NCBI RefSeq assembly: GCF_029873635.1
Contig: NC_080425.1
Span: 46,105,678-46,169,677 of the forward strand
Reading direction: 5' to 3'
DNA length: 64,000 nt
Origin: Malania oleifera
Lineage: Eukaryota; Streptophyta; Magnoliopsida; Santalales; Ximeniaceae
Below are positions 21,919 to 33,041 of the stretch, one piece after another. Within the stretch, counting starts at the first letter, position 1. The number at the start of each line of letters is the position of its first letter. Made by a program: the position numbers and the translations under genes. The notes beneath the pieces were generated by a model. That model ran no database searches and was not told where the DNA came from. It saw only the letters and a list, made by a program, of their open reading frames with translations.

Positions 21919-23769
21919 ATTAGAGAGTCGAGCCATTAATTAATTGAAAATTATCCCAAGTTTAAATTTAATAAAACTTTTAATTACTCTTTATTTTGTG
22001 AATATTGTAATTTGTAAATAACCTTGATTAATTTTAAATATTTTGCTTCCATAATTTACAAATAACCTTACTTAATTAAAATTATTTTGTTTCCTAATTT
22101 TGTGAATATTAATGGTAGATATTTTGTTTCCAAATATTCTGAATAGAGCATATTAATTGTAAGATATTTTGAATAAGTAGATATTTTGTATACTAATCGT
22201 AAATATTTTGTTTCCATAATTTTTTAAGTAAGCGTATTAGCTAACAATATTTTGTTTCCAAATTTCTTTTTTTGAATAAACATATTAATTGCATATATTG
22301 TGTTTCCTTATTTGTAGATAGTAGATATCTTGTTTTCATATTGTTTATAGCATGTGAATAAATGTGGGGGTAGTGGGATTAGGTTAAAAATTAAATTCAC
22401 ACACTCTCACGCTCTATACCCGAGCTTTCCTTACTAGGACTAGATAGGAGTGTAATAGCGTCAGTCCCTTCGTGGCAGAGCTTGATGGGACCCGCGAACC
22501 ACTCCACTCAGTGCGGGTTTTATCCGGACCCCTATGAGGGAGCATGAAATTCCAAACTCGGAACCTTTTGTCAATAGGGCTAGAACCTACCCGCACATAC
22601 TTGTCTATAGTCTTCCCTAACTAGGATCGTGTCATGACGAACCCTGGATATACATACCTACCCTAGGTTGGGACGTCCTTATCCCCATGCTGTCTATTGT
22701 ATATATGTTATGAAATACTTTGTATTATATCATGCATTTGACATATATTTAGACATACATACTACTTAGTTAGTATTCTGAAAAGCCCAATAATAAGACA
22801 AAGACCCATCCTTTCAAAAATGAAGCACTTGGCCCAAGTATTTTAAAATATGGGTCGGCCCAACCCTTTTCAAATAACTCGGACCCAATTTTTTGAGAAA
22901 TAACAAGTATAGGCCCAACCTTTTCCTACGTAAAAATTTGGCCCAGACCTGATTTTCCAAAAGGGGTCAAACCCAGATTTTCAAAAATGGGCTTCGGCCC
23001 TATTACCCAAAAATCCAAGCCAATATTTTCTAAACAATCCAAACCTAAGTCCTTTTAAAACTAGGGCCTGATCCCATCATGAAATATATTGAAGCCCATA
23101 TTTTAATATACTTGAGGCCCAAGTGCACATTAAAGACCACAAGCCCGTATTGAACGAATCCAGTGGGTTGACCAACCTGGGTCAACCCCAGCCTCAGATC
23201 ATAATTTGACCCTTCATAGAATCTGAGGAACATGGACCATCATCAAGGAGAAGAATGATTAAAGGAAGAATTGAATTGAAATTGTGATTGTCTTAATCTT
23301 GAAGTCTCTCATTAGTGGGACTTTTCCTAGAATGCTGACAAAGTAGTTAGTTAGGTTACATTGCATCCATGCATTCATGCATAATTTCACACATAATCAT
23401 GCATGATAGGTCACATGCATGGTCATATCTCTATTGGTATGTGTAATTGCACTAGTTACATCCATGCACAAAAATTCATTGCATCCATGCATTCATGCAT
23501 AATTTCACACATAATCATGCACGATAGGTCACATGCATGGTCATATCTCTATTTGTATGTGTAATTGCACTAGTTACATCCATGCACAAACATTTATTAC
23601 ATCTCATGGTCATGCATTAGATACTCACACATTCATGCCTTACATAATCATGCATTCAGTTCTAAAAAGGGAAAGTTTTGGTTTGCAGTGCCTAGCCACA
23701 GAATTTTTCTGAGCAAGCAACATTGAGACTGTCACGCATCAATACAATACCAGGAGAAGGGCCAAAGAA
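21919..23769 (+). other. Untranslated leader of the Tat/Ogre-like element
   Basis: No convincing coding frame. A more GC-balanced stretch at 22380-22690 holds the related blocks TTTCCTTACTAGGACTAG and CTTCCCTAACTAGGATCG. The stretch 22780-23130 has about ten GGCCCA or AGCCCA motifs. A 119-bp tandem duplication follows at 23359-23596. Some Ogre elements have an extra reading frame before gag; none is seen here. Confidence 0.7.
23359..23596 (+). repeat. 119-bp direct duplication in the leader
   Basis: Two nearly identical copies start with ATTGCATCCATGCATTCATG at 23359 and 23478. They differ at a few positions, for example GCATGATAGG against GCACGATAGG. The unit is rich in ATGCAT palindromes. 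Confidence 0.85.
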
Positions 23770-25214
23770 ATGAGTGAACAATTGGAAGGTAGAGTCCTGG
23801 GCATAGAACAAGGACAGGAAGAATTGATTGAAAAAATGAGTAAAATTATGGAATTGTTGATGAACAAAGGAAAAGCGGTACAAAATGATTCTGAAACAGA
23901 TATAGACCCTACTCATCCTCCAGGGTTCACTCTAAATCATGGACAAACATCAGCTAGACCGTCGGGCGTCATGGGGGATCCAATGCCAAATATGCCTCCA
24001 TTTATCCCAACTGTGCCAGCACAGGGGTTTCCAGTGGCAGGGACTTCCCCCTTAGCAACTCCTGATATGGGGATAAATAGATCTGATTCTGAGCATCGTT
24101 GTGACATATTGGAAGAGCGCTTGAAAGCAATTGAAGGGTATAATACAATTAACTCCGTTGACCCTAATGACCTTTGCCTAGTACCAAAGGTCACTCTGCC
24201 GCCAAAATTCAAGTTGCCGGATTTTGAAAAATTCGATGGGACCCACTGTCCTCGGACCCACCTGCACCTGTATTGCCAAAAAATGGCTGCACATACTGAT
24301 GATGAGAGGTTAATGATGCATTGCTTTCAAGATAGTTTGACTGGAGCAGCTATCAGATGGTACATTCAGCAAGATCGAGCTCGAATCCGTACTTGGAAAG
24401 ATCTGGCAAATTCATTTATAGCTCAGTACCGCCATGCGATAGAGATGGCACCTAATCGTATGACCCTGCAAAGCATGCAAATGAAACCTAATGAAACATT
24501 CAGAGAATATGCATATAGATGGAGGGATATGTCCATCCAAGTGAGCCCTCCTGTGGAAGATAGGGAGGCTATCTCCCTATTCGTGAATACATTAAAAGAT
24601 CCTTACTTTGGGCATCTCTTAGGGCAACTCCCCATGACTTCATGGATATTGTTTCTACCGGAGAGAGAATCGAAACAGCCATCAAAGTTGGGAAGGCCAG
24701 AAGTAGTGGCGAAGAAACCAATTCAGACAAGAAATGGACAAATAGGAAAAAGGATGATGAAACTCATATGATTCAAGGGCAACAATACCAAAGAGGTCAT
24801 AACCAAGGGTTTAGAAGAAATATTGTTAACCAGATAGCGCATACAGGCACAGGGTCTCAGTTTGTTCCCTATGGGCCTACGCTCACACAGAAAAATGTTC
24901 AGACACAGAGATATGGTCCTAATAGGGTGGAACCAATTCCCATGTCCTATTCGAAATTGCTCCCACAATTGCTCGAAAGAAGACTCATTTCAACAATCCC
25001 TGGAGTAGCCGTACGACACCCCCTACCACAATGGTATGACCCGGATGCTAAGTGCGCGTATCACTCAAATTCGCCGGGTCACACCGTTGACCGCTGTTGG
25101 ACATTTAAACACAAGGTACAGTCGTTGAGGGATGCCGGTTGGTTGGTCTTCGATGATACACAGCCAGGAGTCCATAGTGATCCCCTACCCAATCACGGGG
25201 AAGGAAATGGTTAA
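23770..25214 (+). pseudogene. gag of the Tat/Ogre-like element (one frameshift)
   Basis: Capsid/nucleocapsid protein that would form virus-like particles and package element RNA. The start at 23770 (MSEQLEGRVLGIEQGQ) follows AAAGAA and opens a helical N-terminus typical of Tat-lineage Gag. A Pro-rich stretch follows (about residues 48-105), then the capsid core with LPDFEKFDGTHCPRTHLH, RWYIQQDRARIRTWKDLA and MQMKPNETFREYAYRWRDM. Near 24630 the reading passes from frame 1 to frame 0 by a one-base change inside the segment after PYFGHLLG, and continues as FMDIVSTGERIETAIKVGK to 25214. The C-terminus keeps CAYHSNSPGHTVDRC, a Cys-His box of the form C-x2-H-x5-H-x4-C. About 481 codons are otherwise uninterrupted. 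No pol follows. A programmed shift is unlikely because no slippery site was recognised. Confidence 0.87.
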
Positions 25215-26025
25215 TATGTTGTACGAAAGACTGTGAGCCGAGGTCAGGCAAAAAAATATGTCAAGTTATGGATCCCGGAGTTCTCGTAAGGAGCCCAAAG
25301 GGAGAAAAAGTACACAAGGGGCAAGTTTTTGATTATCCAGTTTGTTTCATGTGATGATGTCATTTTAATTTTCGACAGTCTGTCGACACTATTATCTCAG
25401 CCAATTTCCCTTTCATCAATAAATTGAGTTATGCATTTTCTCATATCACTTGTGTCCTGAGTTCAAGTTGACCGAAAATTTGTTTGCTGATGTTTCGTGT
25501 AAAGATAAGGAAAATAATAATACCAATATTCATAAGCCAGAAAGTGATGTTAATTTTGAAAACCAAACACGGGAGGTGGAATCAGAAGAAGATAAAACGA
25601 TTTTCCTCACCCTATGAAGACAGATGTTGTGAAGAAATAAAGAATCTCGACGGAATTCAGTAAAATATATGTGCTGTGTCAAGAATTTCAAGTCAATTCA
25701 CTATTCATGTTTTGATCAAATGATAGATGACCATCTTTGGCCGATCAGTTATCCCTAAAAAGAACCAAATATTGATTTACCGATTGTTAACCAAGTTGAG
25801 CTTGAATGTTAAACTAGTCTTTTCTTAAAACCCAGTTCACCAAAAAGTTAACCTGGGTTGGGTCTCTTAGTGTTTGGCAAGTCATATGAGACAACAATGA
25901 GCTATCAAAATGATGGTAGGCCATTTTCTGCTACCCAAAAGAAATTCAAAGAAGAAATCTCTTGCAAGCCCTTTTGAGCCTGAAAAATTTATTTATTGAT
26001 TAACCCGTCAAAGGATCACACCCCA
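25215..26025 (+). other. Residue between gag and 3' region; pol missing
   Basis: In complete Tat-lineage elements protease, RT, RNase H and integrase would occupy several kilobases here. Only about 0.8 kb is left, with no catalytic motif. One acidic stretch, VNFENQTREVESEEDKT near 25545-25600, resembles the spacer found between protease and RT in Tat polyproteins; this match is tentative. The remainder has frequent stops in all frames. Confidence 0.6.
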
Positions 26026-27704
26026 CACTGGGGCAGTTTAAGAGAAATCAGTCTCAAATGAAGTCCAAACAAAAATGACAAAATCCCTTCATAGAGAAAA
26101 ACAAAAGGGAGCAGTAAAAGCAAATGGAAAGAGAAAGAAGAAAAGAGAAAGAAAATACGGGACATACTACGTATGTGATCCTTGACCAAATTACCCTTGA
26201 TGAAAATGATGATTTTGAGCCCTATTTAACTCTTTCTTTCTTTAACCTGAAACCCCCAGCCTAAATTACGGTCCAAATGAAGTCCTGACCAGATTGGTAT
26301 ACATCGTTGTCTCTAATGATTTGTCAGACTCAATGACGAGTCTGAACTACGTAATGACCTGATCCTGAAAAGGTACGTAGGCAGCTTGTTTAAATAACAA
26401 GTTCGGTCAACATCTTGCAAAACGTCCCAACTTGAACTGGGGGCGTAAAACATTATTTGGGGTGGTATTTTTGAGTTTTAGTTTCCATTTCATTCTAAAA
26501 ACCTGTATCCCTCAGCCTACGTTTCGTCTTGAGTCTTAAAGACCATCTTGAGATCAAAACATGAGTTGAACTTGACTAAACTAAAGGCAACGTTTAAATA
26601 CGTGAAATTTCTAATGGTTTCACAGTAGGATGAAACAAAAGAAGAGAGATGGCCATCGATAAATCTGGGACAGTCGAAGAAAAGATCAGCCATTCAGTTT
26701 GGTAAATTAACATCAATATCATATGGCTTTTGAATACTGGTATAAATTTTTCTTGTAATAGCATTGGAACATGGTAAAACATCTATTTTTGGGTGGTTGA
26801 CCTTTTGATTTCACAAGTTGATGTCATAATTGCATAATCATTCCTCATTTGAAAAAAAAAAAGGGGATGGATAGTCAAAGAGTTTCGGAACCACTAGTGT
26901 TCTTCTTATAGAGAAGGTCCCCATTAAGGAAATACGATGCACATAGAATCAGTCAATTTAACTGGGGCAAATGTCATGTCAGGCTTTAGAGATCTGCTTA
27001 TTCAAGAAGAATCTAACAACCAGGCCAAGATCCTTGGCAGATAAACTCATTTGGGGCAAGTTTCAGTTTCAGTGGGACTTATTCAAGCATCTTCTTATCA
27101 GATTGGATGAATAGGAAAACAGGGCCAAGAGCAGTTATAAATCCGTTCAACTGGGTAGATTCTGTGATGGAGTTTCATTTGAGCCAAGTTGACCACCTCT
27201 ATTAAGAAAATTGGGCCAAGATCAGTCATGGATCCATTCAGCTGGGGCAAGTTTCGAGGGAACCAAGGCAAAGGCAACATAGTCAAGATTAGAGGCACAT
27301 TGGAAAAAGAAAAGTTCATGCATCGTCATGCATTTCATGTACTACATAGAAAAGTGCATACATATTATACAACATGCTTGCATATCCCCATGTTCCATTG
27401 TCATATCAAACACCTTGCATGCATGTACCCCCACATAGCATCATTCATTCACACCTGTCTTGTCATCCATGTCTAAGTAATCCATGTTTCATCTTAAAAA
27501 AAAAATAAAAAAAAAAACAAACAAAAAGAAAAGGAAGAAGAAGAAAAGGGGTTGGGGCAACTGGCCTAGGTACCAATCGATCCATCTACCCTGAGACTGG
27601 GGCAACTGGCCCAGGTCTTATTCAAGTCTTTCGCTTCCAAACTGGGGCAATCGACCCTAGTCCAAAGTTTAGCATTCATTTTGAAGCTGGGGCTTTTGCT
27701 TTCA
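26026..27704 (+). other. Proximal 3' untranslated region with ACTGGGGCA motifs
   Basis: Non-coding. The motif ACTGGGGCA or a close form occurs near 26026, 26435, 26960, 27048, 27237, 27546, 27594, 27641 and 27683. It resembles the true polypurine tract at 30431. The block GTACGTAGGCAGCTTG near 26374 is of a type seen after pol in Tat elements. A purine-rich stretch lies at 26090-26155 and an A-rich tract at 27497-27550. Confidence 0.6.
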
Positions 27705-28190
27705 GAACCAAATTTGGTCGCATGACTCTTGGGATCCTATACTTGAGTATTCATCATCAATTCAAAATTTGATCCGGTTCTTGGTATCCTATACCTGAGT
27801 ATTCATCATCAAATTGACAATTCATCTAGCTTTAGGGATCCTATACCCGAGCATTCATCATCAATTCAAAATTTGATCCGGTTCTTGGTATCCTATACCT
27901 GAGTATTCATCATCAAATTGACGATTCATCTAGCTCTCGGGATCCTATACCCGAGCATTCATCATCAATTCAAAATTTCATCTGACTCTCGGTATCCCAT
28001 ACCTGAGCATTCATCATCAAATTGACAATTCATCTAGCTCTCGGGATCCTATACCCGAGCATTCATCATCAATTCAAAATTTCATCTGGCTCTTGGTATC
28101 CTATATTCAAGTATTCATCATTAATTCAAAAATTCCCATTGCAAACCGGGATTCTACACCCGAGTTGTCATTAACCATCAGTCCAAAATT
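27705..28190 (+). repeat. Array R1: 104-bp units, two hairpins each
   Basis: Core positions GGGATCCTATAC at 27731, 27835, 27939 and 28043 give an exact 104-bp period over about four copies. Each unit is two 52-bp halves sharing ATTCATCATCAA. One half carries arms CTCGGG and CCCGAG around ATCCTATA. The other carries GGTAT and ATACC around CCT. A bridging copy near 28147 has CGGG and CCCG around ATTCTACA. Confidence 0.9.
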
Positions 28191-28199
28191 CCCATCGAA

Positions 28200-29535
28200 T
28201 AGTTAGCAGACTCTTAGAATCCTACATCTGAGAAATCCTCGAGATCTTACACTCGAGTAATCAACAAACTCTCAGAATCCTACATCTGAGAAGTCCTCGA
28301 GATTCTACACTCGAGCAATTAGCAAACTCTTAGAATCCTACATCTAAGAAGGCCTCGAGATCCTACACTCGAGCAATGAGAAAACTCTCAGAATCCTACA
28401 TCTGAGAAGTCCTCGAGATCCTACACTCGAGCAATCAGAAAACTCTCAGAATCCTGCATCTGAGAAGTCCTCGAGATCCTACACTCGAGCAATCCACAGA
28501 CTCTCCGAATCCTACATCTGAGAAGTCCTCGAGATCCTACACTCGAGCAACTAGAAAACTCTCAGAATCCTACATCTGAGAAGTCCTCGAGATCCTACAC
28601 TCGAGCGATCAACAGACTCTCAGAAACCTACATCTGAGAAATCCTCGAGATCCTACACTCGAGTAATCAACAAACTCTCAGAATCCTACATCTGAGAAGT
28701 CCTCGAGATCCTACACTCGAGCAATTAGCAAACTATTAGAATCCTATATCTAAGAAGGCCTCGAGATCCTACACTCGAGCGATCAACGAACTCTCAGAAT
28801 CCTACATCTGAGGAGTCCTCGAGATCCTACACTCGAGCAATCAGAAAACTCTCAGAATCCTACATCTGAGAAGTCCTCGAGATCCTACACTCGAGCAATC
28901 AGAAAACTCTCAGAATACTACATCTAAGAAGTCCTCGAGATCCTACACTCGAGCAATCCATAGACTCTCCGAATCCTACATCTGAGAAGTCCTCGAGATC
29001 CTACACTCGAGCAACTAGAAAACTCTCGGAATCCTACATCTGAGAAGTCCTCGAGATCCTACACTCGAGCGATCATCAAACTCTCAGAATCCTACATCTG
29101 AGAAGTCCTCGAGATCCTACACTCGAGCAATCAACAGACTCTCAGAATCCTACATCTGAGAAGCCCTCGAGATCCTACACTCAAGCAATCAACAAACTCT
29201 TAGAATCCTACATCTAAGAAGGCCTCGAGATCCTACACTTGAGCAATCATTATACTCTCGGAATCCTACATCTGAGAAGCCCTCGAGATCCTACACTCGA
29301 GCAATCAAAAAACCCTCAGAATCCTACATCTAAGAAAGTCCTCGAGATCCTACACTCGAGCAATTAGGAGACTCTCGGAATCCTACATCTGAGAAGTCCT
29401 TGAGATCCTACACTCGAACAATCAACAAACTCTCAGAATCCTACATCTGAGAAGTCCTCGAGATCCTACGCTCGAGTAATCATTATACTCTCGAAATCCT
29501 ACATCTGAGAAGTTCTCAAGATCCTACGCTTGATG
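28200..29535 (+). repeat. Array R2: about 23 copies of a 58-bp unit
   Basis: CTCTCAG starts at 28385, 28443 and 28501 and CTCTCAG or variants follow every 58 bp. The unit is two diverged 29-bp halves. Half a has arms TCTCAGA and TCTGAGA, half b has CTCGAG and CTCGAG, both around the same 8-nt loop ATCCTACA. Linkers are AGTC and CAATCAACAAA-like. Several copies carry paired arm changes, others unpaired ones. It lies between R1 and R3 with no coding sequence. Confidence 0.93.
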
Positions 29536-29549
29536 CACATCATCCTCAT

Positions 29550-30275
29550 ACTATAGCACGGGTTCCTACACCCGATGCGAGTCTCTTTCCATAAACTATA
29601 GCTCGGGTTCCTACACTCGATGCAAGTCACCCTTAGTGAACTATAGCTAGGGTTCCTACAACCGGTGCAAGTCACCCTTCCGGGAACTATAGCTTGGGTT
29701 CCTACACCCGATGTAAGTCACCCTTCATGAACTATAGCTCGGGTTCCTACACCCGGTGCAAGTCACCCTTCCGTGAACTATAGCTTGGGTTCCTACACCC
29801 GGTGCAAGTCACCCTTCGTGAACTATAGCTCGGGTTCCTACACCCGGCGCAAGTCATCCTCCGTGAACTATAGCTCGGGTTCCTACACCCGGTGCAAGTC
29901 ACCCTTCGTGAACTATAGCTCGGGTTCCTACACCCGGTGCAAGTCATCCTCCGTGAACTATAGCTCGGGTTCCTACACCCGGTGCAAGTCACCTTCCATG
30001 CACTATAGCTCGGGTTCCTACACCCGGTGCAAGTCACCCTTTCGTGAACTATAGCTCGGGTTCCTACACCCGGTGCAAGTCATCCTCCGTGAACTATAGC
30101 TCGGGTTTCTACACCCGGTGCAAGTCACCTTCCGTGCACTATAGCTCGGGTTCCCACACCCGGTGCAAGTCACCCTTTCGTGAATTATAGCTCGGGTTCC
30201 TACACCCGGTGCAAGTCACCCTTCCGTGAACTATCGCTCGGGTTCCTACATCCGACGCAAGTCATTCTCATGTGC
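29550..30275 (+). repeat. Array R3: about 16 copies of a 45/46-bp unit
   Basis: CCTACACCCG recurs at 29701, 29746, 29792, 29837 and onward every 45 or 46 bp. The unit has arms CGGG and CCCG around TTCCTACA, flanked by GAACTATAGCT and GTGCAAGTCACCCTT. The 45-bp period leaves short frames open on both strands, giving repetitive peptides (SSGSYTRCKSP), judged incidental. Confidence 0.93.
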
Positions 30276-30430
30276 TCTCAATCATACATGCAAATCAGTT
30301 TTCACAAATCATTTTGGTCTCTTTTGTTACATTGGGCCCGGTCCAAAATCAGCGTCTTTATCTTTGCAGGCTTGTTGCTACAAATAACGTAGGAGAATTC
30401 CTACTTTCACTTTGAAGCGACAAAGCCTAC

Positions 30431-30443
30431 AAAGAGGGGCAGC
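30431..30443 (+). other. Polypurine tract of the Tat/Ogre-like element
   Basis: AAAGAGGGGCAGC lies directly before the 3' LTR start TGTAAACACC. It is the expected primer for plus-strand synthesis. Confidence 0.8.
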
Positions 30444-30505
30444 TGTAAACACCCCATTTTTACCCAGGCCCAATATATGTATTACTATTATTATTATTAT
30501 TGTTA

Positions 30506-30539
<34 letters not shown>

Positions 30540-30783
30540 TTATTTATTCTTATTATTATTATTATTATTAATTTTCACTAATCTTATTATTATTATTATT
30601 ATTATTATTATTTTCTTTATTATTATTATTATTATTATTTTTCATTAGTATTATTGATATTACTTTTATTTTTTTATTTTTTTTACGTCTATTTTATTGT
30701 TATTATTATTTATTCTTTTCATTATTATTTTTAATTTTTATTATCATAATTATTAGTATTTTTATTACTATTATTACTATTAT

Positions 30784-30823
<40 letters not shown>

Positions 30824-31009
30824 TTTCATTAGTATTATTATTATTACTTTTATTTTTATTTCTATTTATATTGTTTATTATTATTATTATTATTTATTAT
30901 TTTCATTATTATTGACATTATTTATAATTATTATTATTATTAGTATTTTTACCTTTATTTATTACTATTATTATTATTATTTTATTTATTTATTTATCTT
31001 TGTTATTAC

Positions 31010-31046
<37 letters not shown>

Positions 31047-33010
31047 TCTATAATAGTAGTATATATTATTTCCAAAAAAAAAGAAAAATACCATAAACCC
31101 AAAAAAGGAAATGTTTTTAGGGTTTTTTCAAAATTATTTTTATAAGAAGGGGGAGGGCGCTGCACACACAAGGGAGCCGGGGGGAACACACAGCTAACAG
31201 GGGCCTGTTCTTCTTCTTCTTCTTCTTCTTATTCTTCATCTTCTTCTTCTTCGCCTATACCCAGTCGTAGCCACACCACTCGCCACTCTGCAAGCCTGCT
31301 GCCAGCCGGTTGTTCTCTCTCAACAGCTCTCCTCTGCTCCACCACTCTGCAACACCCACAAGCAGCCTCCCTCAACTCCGGTCATCCCCATTGTCTCCGG
31401 CCAACATCAGACAGCGGCCACAACCTCCCCTGTTCCAGTCACACACCCCACGGCCACGCTACGTCCTCTCCACCGCAGGACCACGCCATCGTCGCCTCGC
31501 TCCGGGAGGCCCCATCTCATACCAAGAGCTCCGCAACAACCCCCCAGCAGCAACCTGCTACCAACCCGCTGCACCACCACCGTCGTCATCCCCCAAGGCC
31601 GTCGCTCCTCAGACTCCGTCATCGTTGCCTCTCGTCACTTGCTCCCGCAGCCGTCGCCGACGTCGTTGTCGTCTCCGGTATCCTCCCCTCTTCCAACCAC
31701 CCGAAGCCACCTTCGTCCCCGGCGGTGAACCCTCTATAAATCCCCTGCCCTCCAGCCAGCATCTCACAGAAAACACACACACACACCCGCTCTCACTACG
31801 CATGCACAGTACACACGTGCACGTGTGTTTTATTTTTTATTTTTATTTTTATTTTTCATTCATTTATTTATTTATTTTTCTGTATCCTTTCTTATTTGGA
31901 TTCGTTTTAATATTTAAAGCTTAAGGCTTCGTTGTATAGGTATGTATATTAATATATTATTTGTCATGATATGTAGTTAATATTCGCATGTAGGCTTTTT
32001 ATTGTATATAAGTTAAAATTTTAATATTGTGTTCACAATTTCATTTTACGGCTATGATATTTGTTTAGATTTTTTGTGATAATTATTTTAAATACTAATC
32101 GGTTCGTTTTCATTATTGTAGGATTTTGTTTTATTGCGGAGGTACGAGTTCTATTGTTTGATAGTTAAATGTAACAAGTTTTTATTGTTGAATATTTTTA
32201 AGTGTGCCATATTAATGTTATATGTTTAGTGTTTAAGTTTTTTTTTATAGGACCTTATTTAGGCAGTATGATTAATATTTAGGGTTTTGGTTGTGTCTTT
32301 ATTCATATTCATTGTTGTGTGTATTTAGGTTTTTTTTGGTTATTATTGCACTCATTTTATGTTTAATATTTGTATAATTAGGATTGTGTATTATGGTAAC
32401 CATACTGAATAAGGTGTATACTATTTTTAAAAATAAATCTTTTTCATAATTTCATTACTTTCTTGGCTTCTCAATGGTTTCCATATTATTAACCCGTAAG
32501 TTTGATTTGTTTTTTTAGTTAGTGATTTACCAATATATGTAGTGTGCATATCTTTAATTGCATGTTAGTATCAAGGGTAATTTTTATATTGTCAAGACAT
32601 GTATATTATTTTTTATTACCGTTATTAATAATATTTGCTATTATTACTATTAATATTATTACTATCATTATTATTTATTATTATAATTTATCATTACTAT
32701 TGTTGCGTTTATCAATGTTACCATTATCGTTACTATTATTCTTATTTATTGTTATTATCACATTTATCATTATTATTAAAATTATTGTTACTAATATTAT
32801 CATCAGCACTATTATCATTATTATTATTACTATTATTAGTTATTATTATAATTATTCCTTTTTGAGGTATATGTAGATTCAATTGTGTTATTTTTAATAC
32901 TTGTATTAATATTATAATATTTTTATTAAATATTTTTGATATTTTATCCCTATGATTTTATTGCGGGGGTATGAGCCTTCGGGCATCACGTACCCTAAGC
33001 TCTGAGGGAA

Positions 33011-33041
<31 letters not shown>

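Noticed and set aside
22780..23233. Minus-strand frame at 23045-23233 as an extra Ogre-type reading frame
   Set aside because: It is short, on the wrong strand for the element and without Ogre ORF1 similarity that could be recognised.
28200..29535. CRISPR-like array of 29-bp repeats
   Set aside because: There are no unique spacers, the unit is a 58-bp tandem repeat, and the sequence is plant nuclear DNA inside a retrotransposon.
29747..30054. Open frames on both strands with 15-residue repeats
   Set aside because: They arise because the 45-bp unit of array R3 is a multiple of three. The period drifts to 46 bp, no start context exists, and both strands are equally open.
31310..31924. A 204-codon frame in the 3' LTR rich in Pro, Ser and His
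   Set aside because: It lies in the GC-rich promoter-like block of an LTR, the 5' LTR copy does not keep it open, and no domain is recognisable.
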